From Melampsora larici-populina 98AG31 (lineage: Eukaryota; Basidiomycota; Pucciniomycetes; Pucciniales; Melampsoraceae): DNA of 64,000 bases. Position numbers and translations under genes: made by a program. This document shows, piece by piece, positions 45,021 through 56,886 of the stretch. Below the pieces are notes generated by a model, which did not search any database, had not been told where the DNA came from, and was given only the letters and a program-made list of their open reading frames with translations. Location: assembly GCF_000204055.1 (NCBI RefSeq), contig NW_006768779.1, positions 1,209,283-1,273,282 of the forward strand, written 5' to 3'. How positions within the stretch are numbered: the first letter of the stretch is position 1; every line of letters begins with the position of its first letter.

Positions 45021-48000
45021 CTACTGGAGGTTGTCTGTTGTCAGGTGTTTTTCTTCTACAATTTTTGCCCAGACCCAGCGGCTTTTCAGTTGCCAAGTGT
45101 TATTGCATTGAATGCAGTATTCTCGCAGATTTCTGTCAAACTTGTCAAACTTGTGCTGTTTTGTTAGCTTTTGGATTTTGGGGAATGAAGTGGTGAGATC
45201 TGTGAGGAGGGAAGCCATTTGGACCTTGTGCCAATTCATTCTTCCCTCTTCCTTACTGCTTGTGTTTTTATTGTTTTTCCTTGCAGTCATGGTGAATGTG
45301 GTGATTAGAGACTGGTGGTTGGAAAGGTGATTAGTGTGGTGGTTGCTGTCAATTATATGTAAACACATTGATGGATTCATTGACCCATAGTATGTCAATG
45401 GTGGTTCCTTTTGTGTTAGCCAAGCTTGGCCCAAAGGTTTGTAGGTGATCTTAACTAGTGACCCCATTTGATCATGAGGTCAACTAATTGGTCTGCTAGT
45501 GATTCATGGTTGTTGCTGTGTGCTCAATTCCATGTATGTGAATGTAAGTTTGAGTTGGTAATTCTTATTTCTGGTAGTTGCTGTAGTTCTGAATCTAAGG
45601 GTAGAGAAGTTGTCAGCTTGTCCCAAGCTTCAAATCCTTTTAAGGTGTTGGAAGGGTTGTAGACACTGAATATAATGAATGTGAAACCTGTGATAGTCAT
45701 AATGCTTGTTGCCAAGTCACATGATGGGGTGGTAAGTGGGTTGATGGCTGCTGTCAAATATATATACGTGCCCTTGGGTGTCTGTTTTCATTCAGTGCAG
45801 CCAGGGGGAGTGAAATTAAAGTCCAGTTGGTCTGATTTGGTGGTAAATAGTCAGTCCTGTTTATGGTGGTTCTTGAAGAGCTATGGTTCATGACACCAAA
45901 GATAATGAAAGCCCTGAAGAATTGAGAAATTCTATGCAGGCCCAAAATACTCAACTTGGCAAGGAGCCAAGGTGATTTTTGAGATGCTCTCATCCAGAGT
46001 ATCTCAAAAGTAGCTTTTGAGTGATGGTACATTGATATGGTCTAAACAGATCATCTTTACAAAAATACATAAAATTTGAAAATTTTACAACTCTTTCATA
46101 ATAAACCTAAAAAAAGTTGTCCAATCACTCTCAAAAGTAACTTTGGTGCCTCATCAAATTGAGTACTCAAGGCCTGCATATTATTTCAAAAAAATTTGGA
46201 CCTTTCATTGTCTTTGGTGTTGTGCATCATAGGATAGAAAATTTGTTGGTCAATCTGCAATTAAAAAGGGAATGTGTTACATGTTTTGAATAGAAACAAT
46301 TAAGTTGTAATATTGCACTTGTGTTGTGTGAAGTTAGTATTTCTCATAGTCGTGTTTTGATCATTGGGAAATATTCATGTTGTTTTCTTCTACAACTACC
46401 AAGTATGGTGAACTACTTGAGTTGTGAGGGGGGCACTTGCTGCTATGATGGTTGGACATTCTGGGCTGAACAGGTGGTGTACAGAGTCTGCATGATTGGA
46501 TTTAAAGAGTCCATTGATGTCAGCCAATGGTTCCAACTTTACCTTATATCTTGCACATGCCATGCATTTCATATCAATTTGGCCTTTTTGAGGACAGGTA
46601 TAAGTATGGTGTTTTTTGCCGCAGTATGGGCAAAAGGTGTCAATGGGGCATGTTGGAGCCGTATGACCTGACTTTGGCCAGTTGTAACAGCGCTGAGGTG
46701 GGGGACTTCCATCAAAAGTTTGGAGTTTACCCCTACCATGCCATATCTTTTGGGCTACACATTGCTGCACTTCCTTGTCACTGCTCAGGCCAATCAGTAA
46801 CAACGAGTGCCTCTTTTCCTAATCTTCTAAGGCCTTTGGGTTGGGCCATCTTACGAATTTTGTTCCTCTGAGTAATCTATTGTTGCTCATTGGCAACTCT
46901 TTGTGGTGGTCCTGTAAAACAGGAGCAAAAGTCATGGGGATTCCATTGACTACAATTTCATGTCTAGTTTTTTTGATTCTGAGGTTCTTGAAAGATCCTT
47001 GTAATCAGAATCTGGACAAGGACCTGAATTTTGTAGTGTTTGAGGGGGTTACAAAATAAACATCTATATCATTAGATAGGTGATGCCAGACACTTTTTGC
47101 CTCAGTGGCGTTGTCATCTTCTGGCTTCATGTTTATGTTGTATGCTCCAAATGCCACTTTGATCTCTTGAATCAATTTTGCATTTGAAAGATTAGGGTGC
47201 ATGAGTTCTGCGCTGACCTTGTGAATTATTATCACATCAGACAACTGTGGTTTCAGCGTTTGTCGTCTTTGTGTTAGGTTTGAGATGATCAACGCTGTAC
47301 GTGTTGTGCCATTGCCAGCGCATAAAACAGGGTTTTGCTTGTCTTTGTTGGTGCTTTCTGTATGTTCTTAGGGGTGTGTACTTGCCCTCCTGCCGTGTGG
47401 AGGAGCCTGAGGGCAAACAATTTGGCTATTGCGTCAAGCTTGTACTCTGTCACCCTTCCCTCAAATATTATATCAAAGGGCTTTTGGGTTGGGTTCAGAA
47501 TTGAAGCCGGAGTGTTAAAGTTGTGTCTTGCATCTTCATACATGAATTGATCAAAAACACCTCCTGTGAGTACTAGGACATCCGTGGCGGTGTCTACATT
47601 CACTTGGATCTTTTTTTGTAGTTTTGTTCTTTTTGGCCAATTTGAGAGAAGTTGAATCAGCCGTCTCTGGGAAAAGATGTTTGATGCACAGGGAGCAGGG
47701 GGTGCCTGTGGCTCCCGCTGCTTAGATTTCAGCTTCAAAGACAGGAATGTTTGTTCTGGCTTGCTCTTTGGCAAAGCTACCCAGATCAGATAACATGCTG
47801 GAGGGTGATTGAGTAAGTCCCTTGTTAAGACTTGCTTTATCAAAGACAAGAGGTGTCAATGAGGAGGTCAATTTTGAGCTTCCTTGCGGTCCCATAGGGT
47901 TAATGAAGATGTTAGACATGTTGCAAGTTGGAGGAATGACACTTGAAGTGTCTTCTTCCGGCCTTTGTCCGCCACACTTTCAACTTCCATGTTGCCCGTT

Positions 48001-48140
48001 ATCATGTGATGAAGTCAATCAAGAGCGGTTAAAAATTCAGGAAGATGAGGTTTGGAAAGTTGGACAACTAATTGCGGAGCCACAGACCGGGTCCCATGGC
48101 AATGTAGCAAAATGTGGTGGGGAGCCATTGTGGTAAGGAA
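45021..48140 (-). mobile_element. Degraded non-LTR retrotransposon (LINE) fragment with gag-like and endonuclease regions
   Basis: Read on the minus strand. The ORF1 part begins near 47900 (SSKLTSSLTPLVFDKASLNK) and ends with tandem zinc knuckles near 46700-46620: RCYNWPKSGHTAPTCPIDTF then CPYCGKKHHTYTCPQKGQ. In the first, the second Cys of the CCHC pattern is Trp. A segment with the look of the LINE apurinic endonuclease follows: LAALNENRHPRARIYI near 45770, FIIFSVYNPSNTLKGFEAW near 45660, and ITNSNLHSHTWN near 45530, where GDFN-x-H-x3-WN is expected, so a catalytic Asp is lost. It then runs to MNWHKVQMASLL near 45230 and stops. No reverse transcriptase block was found. Several frameshifts separate the parts; the element is dead and 3'-truncated. 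Confidence 0.7.
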
Positions 48141-48161
48141 TTGTTTTGTGCCTCAAAAATA

Positions 48162-48242
48162 TGACTCCACTGGGGCTCGAACCCAGGACAACATGCGCTC
48201 AACAGTGTAAAGCAGGTGCTCTACCAACTGAGCTATAGGGCC
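48162..48242 (-). tRNA. tRNA-Val (anticodon TAC) with an 8-nt intron
   Basis: Read on the minus strand, GGCCCTA opens the acceptor stem and GCTC-AGTTGGTA-GAGC is a perfect D arm. The anticodon stem is CCTGC/GCATG (one mismatch) with loop TT-TAC-A, then 8 nt (CTGTTGAG) at the canonical 37/38 intron site. The T arm CTGGG-TTCGAGC-CCCAG is perfect. Removing the intron gives exactly 73 nt. The acceptor stem has one C-A mismatch and two G-T pairs, so slight decay is possible. It is 20 bp from the LINE remnant. Confidence 0.72.
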
Positions 48243-48419
48243 ATACTCAAAAAACCCAAACAGGATATTCGACACAGTCACGTCCGCACAAGCCGCAGAC
48301 ACCAAAAGCACTCAGTTGTGTTGATGACACCATTCAACTTAGATCAACAAGGTCCACAATCTTGATCACTTCATCTTATCATCTGCTTTAGGTTCCTTCA
48401 GCTTGTACATAAGCCGTGT

Positions 48420-49065
48420 TGAAAACTAACCTGGTTGACAAAAAACCCAGTACACTCAGTTACTTTTTTGGTGATAACTTTGTGTATTGAGTTGAAATTT
48501 TTTGACACCTCCTAGCCAAACTTAACTAAGTCTCTCTTGAGCTTGAGCCACTAAAACAAGGGACACAAGATGTTGATGTTTTTGGCATGAGATTGGCCAG
48601 GGCTTTTTGCAAAAAACTGGCCTTTGAATAAACCCTTTTTATACAATTTTAACATGTCTCCATCCCCAAAATTAAAAGATGTGTGTGAATTCTAATCCCA
48701 ATATATTTCTTTATTCTAGAGATAAGATGAGACTTGATGTTGAGGACTGTACACCAAAACCAAAATTTCAAGCACAAACCAATCAAATGTACTGTGAATT
48801 TCAACTTTTTGCCCTCAACAAATATGTATATATCTTTGGAACCCTAGAAGATATTGACAAGATGAGAGTTTCAAACTGTAGAGGTGATTGAGGTGTATGT
48901 TTTTTTATTATAGGGACAGACGCATGTCAAAATTGTATAAAAAAGGTTTATAAGGGGGCCAGTTTTTGGCAAAAAGCCTAGGCCAATCCCAGGCCAAAAA
49001 AATGAGATAGTATATAAGTTCCATGTTTGTGCGGCTCAAGTTCAAGAGAGACTTGGTTGAGAAGT
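48420..49065. mobile_element. Foldback-like element with arms at 48529-48660 and 48905-49062
   Basis: Left arm AAGTCTCTCTTGAGCTTGAG is mirrored by CTCAAGTTCAAGAGAGACTT on the right. Inner matches include ATTGGCC, GGCTTTTTGC, AAAACTGGCC, ACCCTTTTTATACAATTTT and ACATG. The left extension (about 48420-48525), with AAAAAACCCAGT, TAACTTTGTGTAT and TTGACA, resembles the interior of the MITE at 62456-62613. No coding capacity. Confidence 0.7.
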
Positions 49066-52000
49066 CTGGTCATTTCAAAGGGATCCAGCTAGTTTTGATT
49101 CCATGAAGCATCATATTCTCTGGCCAAAGCCTTGTGGTCCGCAATATGATTTGTGAGATAATCCTTGAGGGCTGAGAGCTGAGACACTTGGTTTTCATAT
49201 TTCAGTACCCAAGATGATCATGAATACTGCCTTTCTATGAATAATAGTGATTGAATATCCCCTGAAGCTACAGATGTTGTATATTTTTCATAGTAAAAGT
49301 GACCTCCTTTGACCATTCAAAATCAACTTGAGTAATGCTAGCTTTGGGCCTATTTTGTTTTAATCCAGGTAATTTTCTTTACATTGAAGATCTAATTTTC
49401 TTGTCTTCTTTTTTGATACCTTACTTTTTAGTTCAACTTTCATGGACCATGGCCCACACTTTGATTATGAGTTTTTTCAACAAGTCTGAATGGATTTCTT
49501 TTGCATTTAGGTGATATATATATATGACCACACAACTTAAAATCCATATAGACTCAATTTGTAGACAACCAAATAGCTATAAAAACAAAAACTTACTCCA
49601 AGACACACATGATATATAACAGTTTAAAATTTGAAGAATAAAGCTGTGTACATAAAATAGTTTAGCAAAAACCAAGATGCTGGTCCTTAAGCTTAACCAA
49701 AAAACCCATTGAAAACTTTAATTTCTGGATCCTAGTTTGATGATTGTCTTTTCCCCCTCCACAAGAAAAAACTCAGGTTGATACATACATTTGAAGTACA
49801 TAAGCATTAGCTTAAGCCTTGAACAAAGCCTTCTCCTGTTATTGTTAATCTAAATGTAACCAAGTCCAAGTCCAAGAGTTGGATAAGACATTCATTTGTT
49901 AAACACTTGAGTATTTCAGCACCACATGTTCTTGAAAAATGCTCAGACACATGCAATTAAATCAACATGAGTCTTTTGTTTTGGGTGATACAAAGACAAA
50001 TATGACATGTATTTACTTTATGAAACCTGCATGCCTCTATCTCAGACTCAGAGCCACTCACCTGAGACTTGAGATCACCAGACTTCACTTCTTCCATGAA
50101 CCCTTTGTTGGAGAAAAGATTGTACTTTGATCCATCCAATCAGAGAATTTCAAGGGCACTGCAACTTGCAAGCCGGAGTTTCTCAAGCTGTGTTGCTCTT
50201 TATATGTCTTTGCATCTTTCACATGTCTCATCATGTTGAGAGTAAAGTGATCTCCATAACCTGTTTTCTCTTGTGTTGGTTTGTTACTCTATTGATCTTA
50301 ATGATACCTTTCTTGACTTTGTCATCTCACATTATTCCTCTAGTTTTTGTTTGGTTGATGATTATTTAGATTTTTTGATTATCTGTAAATTGGCGTAAAT
50401 TGGTGGCTCATAAAACCTTTCGGGCTAAAGGAATTCCAAACTCATAAAACACATCAAAGTTATGTAAAAATTGCTGAATTTGGGATCCAGTTTTTTTTCA
50501 TGGTCAAAGCTGCAAAAATTGTTGGACCTGAGAGTCAGACCCCCTGATTCCATGTGACACCCTATCTGAATCACAACACAATCATTTTTGACCAAGTTCA
50601 AGACGCGAAATGTGATGAGGTCGCAAGAGGCCGCAAGCATATGTACTTACAAATGGGAATCGGATGTGACCAACCTGCGAGGCTGTCGTCTGCACATACT
50701 GTGAACCGAGCCGAGGTGGCTCCACTTGGCGAGCACAAGAGCGATTTCTCAGGCTTCACCCACGTGGTGGCAGTGCGATGGTCAGACTGCCAAGGATTTG
50801 AAATCCAACTGATCCATGTGAAAGTCATTGTCAGTGATCACAGAGCCGATGGTTCGGTTCGCTGAGTGGATATCCCACTAGACACCGAATGAAATTCACT
50901 TCAGCGACTAACCTTTGCCTGGCACCGTACGCGTCTCGCGCTTCAAGACATGCTCCTGAGTCCTGGTGGTGTAAGATGAAATACATCAGGACTCGACTCG
51001 GCTCGGCTCGTGAAGGTTCTCAGATGTCAGTGATCTTGAGTTTTACTCTCCATCCGATGACATCCTGGACGTCCGGCTGGTGTTTGTTGATAAGTACTTG
51101 CGATCGATAGGAAAAGTAAAGTATGATTTGAAATGTCTTGATAAATCTCTGAGAGTTTACGTGTTGTGTTGGATGGATGTATAATAGAAATGATCTTATC
51201 GAAGTCTTAGTTGATTGTTTAAATTGATAAAGATTGATAAACATTGAATTAATACTTGGAAATTGTAGAAGTTCCATGATGTGAAAAATATTTAAGATTT
51301 AAATTCAATCCATATAAAATGTTGATGATTGAATTGAATGGATTTGAAATTCGGTTTAAGTTGATGAAGAAATAGAAACAGTTTAGTGATGGATCGATGA
51401 ATGGATGGTTTACATAAATTCAACTTTTTAGCTTTCTATAGAATTTCATGGATGAATGTATGATGAACACCGATGTGTAAGTGTATAAATTCAGGTCAGG
51501 TTTGATTCCCTTGGACAAGAAGTTCATCAGCTTTTTCGTACTAGTCAAACTTTTCCTCTAAGCTTTGATCTTTAAACTACACATATATATTCTTTTTTTT
51601 GATTTTTGATTTTTGTGATTAAATAAGTAGTTTAGTTTGAAGTTTTTTTTTGTTGTACGCGTTTTCAAGTGAAATTTATTTCCAAAATAGTTTTCTCCAA
51701 TTCCAACTTCTCTTAAAGTAAATACACTGCACTACACTAACACTAACACAAACCGATTCTTTAAACAAAGGCAAATCCAACTTCACCATCCCTTCAAAGT
51801 TCAAAGATATTATTATTTTCATTTTTCATTTTTCATTTTCATTCAATTTAAGATTTAGTTTCGTTAATTTATCTCAAATCTTAAAATCGTAATCTAAACC
51901 AAACCAATCACACACCTTACATATCATCAACTAACCAATCTCATCTTCACCAATCATCAATATAGCATACACTCAAATCCAATCGAATCAAATTCAAATA

Positions 52001-52067
52001 ACTTATATATCTCATTCATCACTCATCACCTTTTTTTCTCTTCTTCTTCTTCTTCTTCTTCTTTATC
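49066..52067. other. Intergenic stretch, 3 kb, upstream of the G-alpha gene
   Basis: Only short unsupported open frames (for example 50554-50865 and 50889-51110, in a GC-richer island at about 50590-51110 that may be an old insertion). The last 500 bp are AT-rich with a long pyrimidine tract (CTTCTTCTT repeats, 52030-52063) just before the G-alpha ATG, typical of strong fungal promoters. Confidence 0.45.
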
Positions 52068-53628
52068 ATGGGTTGTGGTGGATCAAAAGAAGATGCAGAA
52101 GCTAAACAAAGAAATGATGAAATCGAAGGTCAATTAAAACGTGATAAAATGTTATTAAGGTAAACAGACCCACACTCAATTTTGACTCAAACTATACCAT
52201 AACTAACTTGATCTTTTTTAATGTGATATCGAATCCATTCAGAAATGAAATCAAGATGTTATTATTAGGTGCAGGTGAATCTGGTAAATCAACCATTCTG
52301 AAACAAATGAAACTAATTCATGAAGGTATGTAAAATCAAGCTAGTTTTCTTTAAATCAACCAAAAACTGAAATTAATAATCCAATCTTTTCCAATCAAAA
52401 TAGGATCATATACATCAAGTGAAAGAGAATCATATAAAGAAATCGTATTTTCAAACACAATCCAATCAATGGCTGTGATCTTAGACGCGATGAAGATGAT
52501 GCAAATCCCATTAGGTTCAGCTCAATTAGAACCTTTGGCAGAATTGATTTGTTCATTACCTCCTCAGATTGAAGATCAAGATTTGAATCCTTCGGCTGTA
52601 CATGCGATTCGATTACTTTGGAATGATCCAGGTGTACGTCAATGTTTTGATCGGAGTAGAGAGTATCAGTTGAGTATTTTAAGATTGTCTTTTTTTCAAA
52701 AAATTATCTCATCATTTCATTAGACTTATGAGTTTGATTATTTCTTTTCTTTGTAAACAGGCTTAATGATTCAGCAGCATATTACTTTGATTCGATAGAT
52801 CGGATTGGAAAACCAGGTTATTTACCAAACGATCAAGATGTCTTGAGGTCTAGAGTCAAGACCACTGGGATCACTGAAACAGTCTTTGTGATTGGTGAAT
52901 TGAAGTATCGAATGTTTGATGTAGGAGGTCAGAGAAGTGAAAGGAAGAAATGGATTCATTGTTTCGAAAACGTCACAGCAATCGTCTTCTTAGTAGCCGT
53001 TAGTGAATACGATCAAATGTTATATGAAGATGAATCAGTCGTAAGTCCCCTCAAACCCTCCTCCTCCCAAACCTGAAACCTTTACTTATTCGTTCGTTTT
53101 TTTCTTGGAAAAATAGAATCGAATGCAAGAAGCCTTGAATTTGTTTGATTCGATTTGTAATTCAAGATGGTTTACCAAAACTTCAATCATCTTATTCTTA
53201 AATAAGATTGATTTGTTTAAAGATAAATTAAAAGATTCGAAGATCGAAAACTTCTTTATTGATTTTCAACCATTACCTTCACATGCCACTGATCAAGATC
53301 GATTACAAGCTGGTGCTGATTTCTTTAGTAATAAGTTTATTAGTCTAAATCAAAGTCCTACTAAACAGGTTTGTGGTCTTTCTTGATCTATCTTTTCTTT
53401 AAATTGTCAAAGATTGATGGGCTTTGGTTTTTTTTTTGGTAGGTTTATGTTCATCTGACTTGTGCAACTGATACTTCTCAAATTCGATTCGTTCTTTCGG
53501 CCGTCAATGATATCGTTCGTCTCTTTTCTTCTCCTTTGACATCCTCGTGAAAGTTTATTAACCAATCTTCATTTTTTTGGTTTAAATAGATTATTCAAGT
53601 TAATCTAAGAGAATGTGGTTTACTTTAA
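52068..53628 (+). CDS. Heterotrimeric G-protein alpha subunit (G-alpha-i-like)
   Basis: GTP-binding signalling subunit at the plasma membrane that relays receptor input (in basidiomycetes, pheromone or nutrient sensing) to cAMP or MAPK pathways. It starts [20 protein letters not shown], with myristoylation Gly2 and palmitoylation Cys3. All nucleotide-binding motifs are present: [20 protein letters not shown] (G1), [11 protein letters not shown] (switch I, catalytic Arg and Thr), [20 protein letters not shown] (G3, catalytic Gln), [14 protein letters not shown] (G4, NKID) and TCATDTSQI (G5, TCATDT). It ends NLRECGLL with the fourth-from-last Cys of the pertussis-toxin-sensitive class, TAA at 53626-53628. 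About 355 residues, the normal family length. Seven introns; those checked (for example GTTGAG...ACAG near 52670-52761) keep frame. Which fungal G-alpha subgroup it belongs to is not settled. Confidence 0.96.
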
Positions 53629-54215
53629 ACCTCTACCCGCTTCTCTTTCTCTCTCTCTCTCTCTCTTGTAGATATCCTTAAGCAAGAAACCCGATTTCAA
53701 TAGGCAATGTGGGAAAAATGGAATACACACACAGAGACAGACATGCAGACAGAGAGAGCAAGAGAAAGGAGAAGAAGTTATAGATCGTTTTTTTCCCCTC
53801 CTCCTCCCCCCCTTAAAGATTTGTCTACCCATATGTTCTTTTTTTTTGCAAAGTCGTTATTAGTTTTTTTTTTCTTCATTCCCCACACAACTAGATTTGA
53901 TTTTCTTTTCTTGTTTTTTTTTGGTTTTTGGTTTCGTTTGATCTCTTTCTGTTTCTTTTGATTTCGTTTTCTTTCTTTTCAAAATCACAATTTATTTCGT
54001 ATTAGGTAGTACCCCTCTTCTTTTTGTGTTTTTGTGTTTTTTTGTTTTTTGTTTTTTTTGTGTTTGTTTTTTTGAATTTCGATGATGATTTTTGAATTTT
54101 GGAAAAAAAAATGTCATTTTTTTTTCTTATGTTACCTATCTTCAATTCAATTCATCACACACTTTGACTTAACTCTTTACCTCTTTACCTCATCATCATC
54201 ATACTACCTTGTATG

Positions 54216-54250
<35 letters not shown>

Positions 54251-55630
54251 TTTTGTGTGCTTGTCACTCTTTTTTTTTGTTGTTTCTTTAACATCAATTG
54301 AATTTGTTTTTTACCTCTGGGTTTTTTTTGGTTTTTTTTGGTTTTTTTTTTGGTTTTTTTTTGAAGTTGATTCTGTTAATAAGCATTGTAGATAAACTGA
54401 ACCCAAGTTTTTTTTTTTGAGAAGTTTGATCATCCTGATCATTATTCATGAGTTGATCAAAGAAAAAAATGGTAGACAGAGGTCGTTTTATTGGGGTTTC
54501 TTGATCTTCATCATCACCTTTTTTTGTCGTTTTTGTTATAAGTTTTTTGTTTGTATGTGTATATAAAGGTTTCCCTTTTTTCGTGTTTTTGGTTTTTTTT
54601 ACGTTTTTTTGGAGAAGTAAAGAAAAAATCGATTGATGATCAAAAAGTTTCATTATTTTTGATATTTAAAAGAAAAAACGCAAGAAAAAAAAACTCATTT
54701 TCTTTTTTTTTTTTTTGATATTAGATATTTTTTATATGTAGATAATAAAAACTTTCTTGATTCTTGGAAAAAAAAATGATAGGTTTGAAGTGGTTTTTAG
54801 TTGGGTTTTTCTTGTTGGGTTTGTTGGTTTAGTGGTATGTGTTTGAAAAGTAAATAGATAGTATATATTTGTGTATAAATGATTTATCTTGAATTTGGTT
54901 AAAGCTTTTGGAATCTTTTGATGATTTGTCTGGTTTTTACAATACGTTCTTTGGAAAGGTAGAACTGAAGTAAACCATTGAAGATCATAAGTATGTAAAA
55001 GAACTTTGAAACCAAAAGTATGATTGAAAGATAAGGTTCTTTAGTTTGGAAGTTGGCTTAGAAGTTGGCTTTGAGTAAGTTTTAGTATGACTCTTTATTA
55101 AAGGCTTATAACAGAGATACCTGCAAGACTTGTGAAAGTTCAATGCGATTTGTAATTCTTTTAAACCACTCAATACTTATCATAATCAAGTTAAAAAATC
55201 TAAAACTTGATTTTTTTTAACTTTTACTCTTGATTGATTTTTCTTCACATTTATATCTTTTTTTTGATCAGATCTGAGATTTGGTGTTGGAGGAATTGTT
55301 GTATTACAAAAATACAAAAAAAAAACAAGAAGAAGGAAATTTGGAGAACATTATATAACAAAACCTTTTAAATAAAAAAACAATCGAAAAAAGGTTTTGA
55401 AAAAAGGTCTTTTGAATATCTACTCTTAAAAACAACTTGTTTATCTATTTATACTTAAAAAAAATAGAAACCCGTATTTATTTTTGGTATGATTTATATA
55501 TATAAAAACATATGAAACATTTCTTAAAAAGAAAAAAAGAGGATTGTTGTTAAAAAAAATGGTCATGAAATTGAATAAACGTTTTAATTTGGATGTGTGT
55601 GTGTGTGTATATGATTTTTAATTTCCGATT
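53629..55630. other. AT-rich low-complexity region between G-alpha and Dr1 genes
   Basis: About 2 kb dominated by T-rich tracts, a (CT)n microsatellite at about 54213-54240 running into (GT)n, a second (CT)n at about 53645-53667 and (GT)n near 55597-55608. The many open frames here (KKK/FFF-rich) are products of the base bias. No gene. It includes the 3' ends of two convergent genes. Confidence 0.6.
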
Positions 55631-56530
55631 TCAAGATTGACCAGCATCAAATCTAGCTTTGGATTCAGCAAAAAGTAATTCTTGTTGTGCTGCTAATTCA
55701 TCTTGACTTAAACCAGTTTGTTCTAATTTGTTTTTCCTTCTTTGATGTTCATGCTAATCACCAATAATTCAAAAACAAATAATCAGTGATTCTTGATTCG
55801 AGTTTTTGAAAGTTTTAAGACTCAAAGGGAATGACCTAAAAGAAAAACTTACTTTTGTTTGAGCTTTATGAACTTGGTTTACACTTTCGACTTCTTCTAT
55901 ATATTCATCAAATCCTAATTGCTAGAAAGATCAACAAATTTCCAAATCAATCAATCCAAACCATTCCGAAGTTATATAAATGGTAACTGAGTTTTCTTTG
56001 TGCTTGATTTGAAACTTTCGAATCAAGAAAAAATGACCAACTTTTAAAGCAGATGTAATATGTTCAGGTGAGATCGTCTTCTTTGAATCTCTTTCACAAA
56101 TCTCATTAGCTTCTGATGAAATTAATGTAATAAATTCTAATTTCCCCCTCCCCCCGAAAAAAATCAATGATTCGTTTGTCCAAATTCATTCGTAAGACCA
56201 TCGAAAAAAATAATCCGATCAAAAGTCAATGATCGGAATTGGATGATTGTTTTTGGTAAAGGATAAGTAAGTACCTTTACAACAATCAGCAATTAAATCT
56301 TTCGTATCTTTAGAACAAACTATTTCATTCGGTAAAAACTCTAAGCCCATGCCCCCAAAAAACAAAAAAAGACAATTCTTTAATAAGTCTCTCTCTATAT
56401 CTCGTTTTGGTTTTGGTTTTGGGAATGAGAATGGGAATGGAATGAATTTACCTTGAATGACTTTGTTTACTGTTGCTCTGGGTAAACTTATATCTTCACC
56501 ATCTGTGATTCCTCGTTCGTTATCACTCAT
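55631..56530 (-). CDS. ncb2: Negative cofactor 2 beta subunit (Dr1-like histone-fold TBP regulator)
   Basis: NC2-beta pairs with NC2-alpha through histone folds, binds TBP on promoters and blocks preinitiation-complex assembly. Start at 56530: MSDNERGITDGEDISLPRAT, then VNKVIQ. Exon 2 (about 56340-56276) EFLPNEIVCSKDTKDLIADCC; exon 3 (about 56125-56041) EFITLISSEANEICERDSKK then TISPEHITSALK; exon 4 (about 55922-55853) QLGFDEYIEEVESVNQVHKA; exon 5 HEHQRRKNKLEQTGLSQDEL and AAQQELLFAESKARFDAGQS to the stop at 55631-55633. The block FI-x-LISSEANEIC-x5-KKTISPEH is the signature of the family, and the C-terminal Q/A-rich tail matches its layout. About 145 residues. Divergent neighbour: nitronate monooxygenase, 356 bp away. 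Confidence 0.93.
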
Positions 56531-56886
56531 GATGGTTGAAAGTGTGGAATGATTTGATTGAAATTCGGTGGGATTTGATGAGGGTTTGGTTTGGGTGATT
56601 GTTGGTGTTTAGGATGTCTGGATTTATTTGAATGAGTTGTATGTTGATTTGGTTTGATTTGATTTTGATTTTGGTTTGGTGGTTGATTTGGTGATGGTTG
56701 TGGTTGATGTGGTGAGTGTGAGTAGGTGAGAGTGATGTTGAATTTGATGGAAGTTGAATTCACCACATAAGTTATAACTTAACTTTAGACTTAGAAGTTA
56801 GTATAGACTTAAGCCGACTTGGTGTACGATGTCGTCACTTCAACTTTCATTCAACAAATCCAATCAGAAATCCGAAATCATTCAAA
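56531..56886. promoter_or_regulatory. Shared divergent promoter region of the Dr1 and nitronate monooxygenase genes
   Basis: 356 bp between two start codons facing away from each other. On the Dr1 side it is a pyrimidine-rich leader (CAAACCAAACC, CAATCAAATC type repeats read on the minus strand). Too short for two independent promoters, so some shared control is likely; this is inference from spacing. Confidence 0.5.

Noticed and set aside
53620..54653. Lys- or Phe-rich frames on both strands
   Set aside because: They arise from poly-T, (CT)n and GGTTTTTTTT repeats; no gene signals.
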